In this document: in pieces, positions 61,516-64,000 of the stretch | Layout: every line of letters starts with the position of its first letter | Position numbering within the stretch: position 1 is the stretch's first letter | From: Macrotrachela quadricornifera | Taxonomy: Eukaryota; Rotifera; Eurotatoria; Philodinida; Philodinidae | Direction of reading: 5' to 3' | Assembly (NCBI GenBank): GCA_022393335.1 | Contig: JAJEKB010020044.1 | Span: 82,284-146,283, forward strand | DNA: 64,000 nucleotides | Translations under genes and position numbers: made by a program | Notes under the pieces: generated by a model | Seen by the model: the letters and a program-made list of their open reading frames with translations, nothing else | Database searches by the model: none | What the model was told of the DNA's origin: nothing

Positions 61516-63966
61516 ATGCCAAGACGAAAATGTTGCAACCATCCAACAAGACATAAAAATGGTGCATCCATTCCAAAAGAAAAAATAGCCGTTTCTGCGA
61601 AATTATCCAAGTTTTTAATTACTCGATATGATCTTGATGATACCCATGTTCGTTGGCTATGTCCATCATGTCATTCATCAGAAACGAAAGAAATGGAAAA
61701 TTATCAATCAACAGAAACTAGCGATAGTCAAGACGCAAGTAACAATGAATCCGTAACACAGAACTCTCATAGTGGCGACGATGATAGCGTTAATGAAGAT
61801 GAGAATCATCCGTACATGGACAGTGGCGTCCAAGACGAGTCGATAGTCAACGACGACAATGACGATGACGAATCTATGGATGTTGGCAAATTCGATCATG
61901 ATGAATGTGATGATGATGATGATGAATCAGATCTTGATGATTCTGACGATGTTCAATCAGATAATGATTCATATAATCTTGTACATGAACAAAACAAAGC
62001 GATGGAAAAATTATCCACTGTATTCCAACTACTTATTGTAGCTCCAATTCATGACAAGTTTTTTAACTTATTCTCGCTTTGCTAATAAAAATTCTTGGCT
62101 TTAGATTGGCAGTACGACCTATTCGAGCTAAAGTTGATGAAGCATATCGAATTCTTCATCAACTTTGTGACGTGTTAGAGAGAAAATCTGACGGTCTGTA
62201 TGATCCAAATCCACATGATCTACTGGTATCTGAATCAAACCAACTTTTGGATGGCTTAAAAACATTGTTTAACAAGAGTGACGAAAATGAACAGGTTTGT
62301 CTCATGACGATAGCTCCATAGCAATGGAGCCGGAAAAAAACTGAAAAATGGTAAGGACTTTATGCGGAACACATACAATCAAAGATGTCAATTTTTTTTA
62401 TTAATTGATTATAAGTTTTTCGTCTATTTTCAGGTTCCAGTCGAAACAAATTCAGGCCCGTCGATCACTCATTCTGCGAAATAATCAAGATGTCCTTGCT
62501 TATCCGCGGTGTTTACGAGGAAATCCGCATCTGTCAGATGCGTCAATCGATGCTGTTGTTTAATTTTATTGTGAAGACGGCATAAGTCGTGTCTCATCGA
62601 ATTCCAAGGATACAATTCAGGTCAACAAGAAGCGCGTTCCTGTTAGATTTATGGAAATGACAATTTTGAACGCCTTTCGGATATTCAACGAGCGATTTCC
62701 TGGTGTTATTGCTAGGTCGACTTTTTATTTACTTCGGCCTCGAACAGTGAAAATTGCCTCATCACATGAAACATGCATGTGTATAATACTTGAAAACATG
62801 AATCTTTTGCTGACGGTTTGTATCTGTTGTACATTGATCTGAATGTAGTTTTCCATTGATTATAGGCTTGGAATCATTACTGTCTAAAGTATTTCAAGAA
62901 AGCACCCGGGAACAATATCGACAAATTCAATATGAAAGTCCTTGTCACTCGAATGGTGTGCACTGTCGAAACAGAAGAATGTTTTTCTGAAATATGTCCT
63001 CAGTGTTCAAGACAAAGTCTCATGGATGTTCTCATCAAGAGTTACGACGTCGATTGGGATGATGAATGTTCCTAGACATTATGGAAGAAGATGGACAATA
63101 AGTTTGATCTTCAAGAAGTGGTTTCTTCAGTGGAATCTCTTCTCACAGAGATTGAAACAAGATGGCCGGCATTTCTACTTCATACGTATTGCAATTGACA
63201 ACAACGTGAATATATAAAGGAACTGCGTGTCCAATCCTCGAATCAAACTTTCATTGTGGCTCAAATCGACTTTTCAATGAATTATACACTTGTTCGACAA
63301 CGTGAAGTTCAACAAGGCTTCTTCAGTCAGCACCAAGCCTCTCTCTTTACCATTCATTTGACAATTGGACGAGACCATCGGAACTTAGCAATCATTAGCG
63401 ATTGTATGGAACACACAACATCCTTCGTTCACTGTTCTCAAAAAATCCTCGTTGAATTTATAAAGAAAAATTTCCCGTTAGTAAATAAGATTAACTACGT
63501 TAGGTGAGTATTGTCCATCTCACATGCAGGACAGTGTTTGAGACAAAAATATACTGAACAACTTTTCGCCATTGTTTTAGTGACGTGTCAGTGGGCATTT
63601 TAAGAACAATGCCAGTATTTTAAATCTGGTTCATCATAAGGCTGATTTTGGTATGGATACATGGTGGACATTTACAGCCAGCGGCCATGGTAAGGCAGCT
63701 GGAGATGGTATTGGTGCTGTATTAAAATCAACTGCCCGACGTGTCACACTCTCCAAAAATAATCTTCTGTCAGCACCTAAGGATTTTTATGAGTTCTCAC
63801 GACAACAACAATTGGAAGCAGCCGATACATCTAGTAAAGCTTATCCTGGTATTGAAGTCTTCTTTCTCGATGCAAAAGAAATTGAAAAAACCAAAGCTAA
63901 CGTCCTTAAAGCAAGAAGGGAACAAATCAAAACCTTAAGTAAAGCAAATTTTTTTTTCTTCTTCTA
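61516..63966 (+). pseudogene. Decayed transposon-encoded protein (metazoan HGKxxxDGxG family)
   Basis: The first exon (61516 on) encodes a Cys/His-rich N-terminus (RKCCNHPTRH...RWLCPSCHSS, likely a zinc site) and a long Asp/Glu/Ser tract. Further pieces follow in order: AVRPIRAKVDEAYRILHQLC (about 62107), RVPVRFMEMTILNAFRIFNE (about 62634), ARSTFYLLRPRTVKIAS (about 62712), TEECFSEICPQCSRQSLMD, IVAQIDFSMNYTLVRQREVQ, IISDCMEHTTSFVH, and GHFKNNASILNLVHHKADFG then ASGHGKAAGDGIGAVLK. This order, with acidic residues in IDF, SDC and GDG, is that of a repeated gene family I know from many invertebrates, probably a DNA-transposon transposase. Lesions seen: an in-frame stop before FYCEDGIS (62561), stops near 63075 and 63200, and a one-base shift near 63590. 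Its superfamily name is left open. Confidence 0.7.
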
Positions 63967-64000
63967 ACAATAACGACTTATCTGTAAAGGAACAATCCAA
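63967..64000. other. Window end
   Basis: The sequence runs on past the stop of the last transposon-derived frame; any terminal repeat of that element would lie beyond the window. Confidence 0.3.

Overview
This AT-rich window carries metazoan genes with many short introns (mostly about 50-60 nt, GT...AG). The best reading is a bdelloid rotifer, perhaps a Rotaria-like species. That rests on intron style, codon use, and families I know to be expanded in bdelloids: F-box/LRR-like proteins, nucleoredoxins with a ZZ finger, and ADP-ribosyltransferase-like proteins. It also rests on an apparently bacterial-type membrane gene and heavy transposon debris. The organism call is inference; no rRNA or mitochondrial marker is present.

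Layout. 1-4640: no gene seen. 4641-7589 (-): nicotinate phosphoribosyltransferase, 5 exons. 9263-10226 (-): RNA polymerase III subunit RPC7, 6 exons. 10883-12702: long inverted-repeat (foldback) element. 13571-14650 (+): RING protein with an unusual C-terminal beta-sandwich-like domain. 14809-18232: two adjacent DNA transposons, then the orphan 3' exons of an unrecognised gene. 19510-26125 (-): a four-exon F-box protein with unusually long introns, one holding a hAT-like element (8-bp target duplication) that itself carries another element. 27.8-31.4 kb: pseudogene and transposon graveyard (ADP-ribosyltransferase-like, nucleoredoxin, probable MULE, second copy of a repeat). 33017-36139 (+): UBE2J2 and a NEK6/7 kinase, 136 bp apart. 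37.9-43.1 kb (+): an intact MAM-mucin membrane protein between two decayed paralogues. 45337-46806 (+): secreted selenium-binding-protein-like propeller, no introns. 48164-53458 (+): SFMBT Polycomb protein (MBT repeats, SLED, SAM). 55307-56356 (+): YihY/BrkB-type membrane protein, likely horizontally acquired. 56847-57820: second foldback element. 58367-59271 (-): dual-specificity-type phosphatase. 60312-60715 (-): truncated nucleoredoxin-ZZ gene. 61516-63966 (+): decayed transposon-encoded gene.

The genes do not form one pathway. Household functions (NAD salvage, Pol III, ER-associated degradation, mitotic kinase, Polycomb repression) lie among fast-evolving accessory families and mobile DNA. 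Exon boundaries were assigned by hand; reading frame was checked across every junction of the multi-exon genes reported as intact. No CRISPR array, rRNA or tRNA was recognised.
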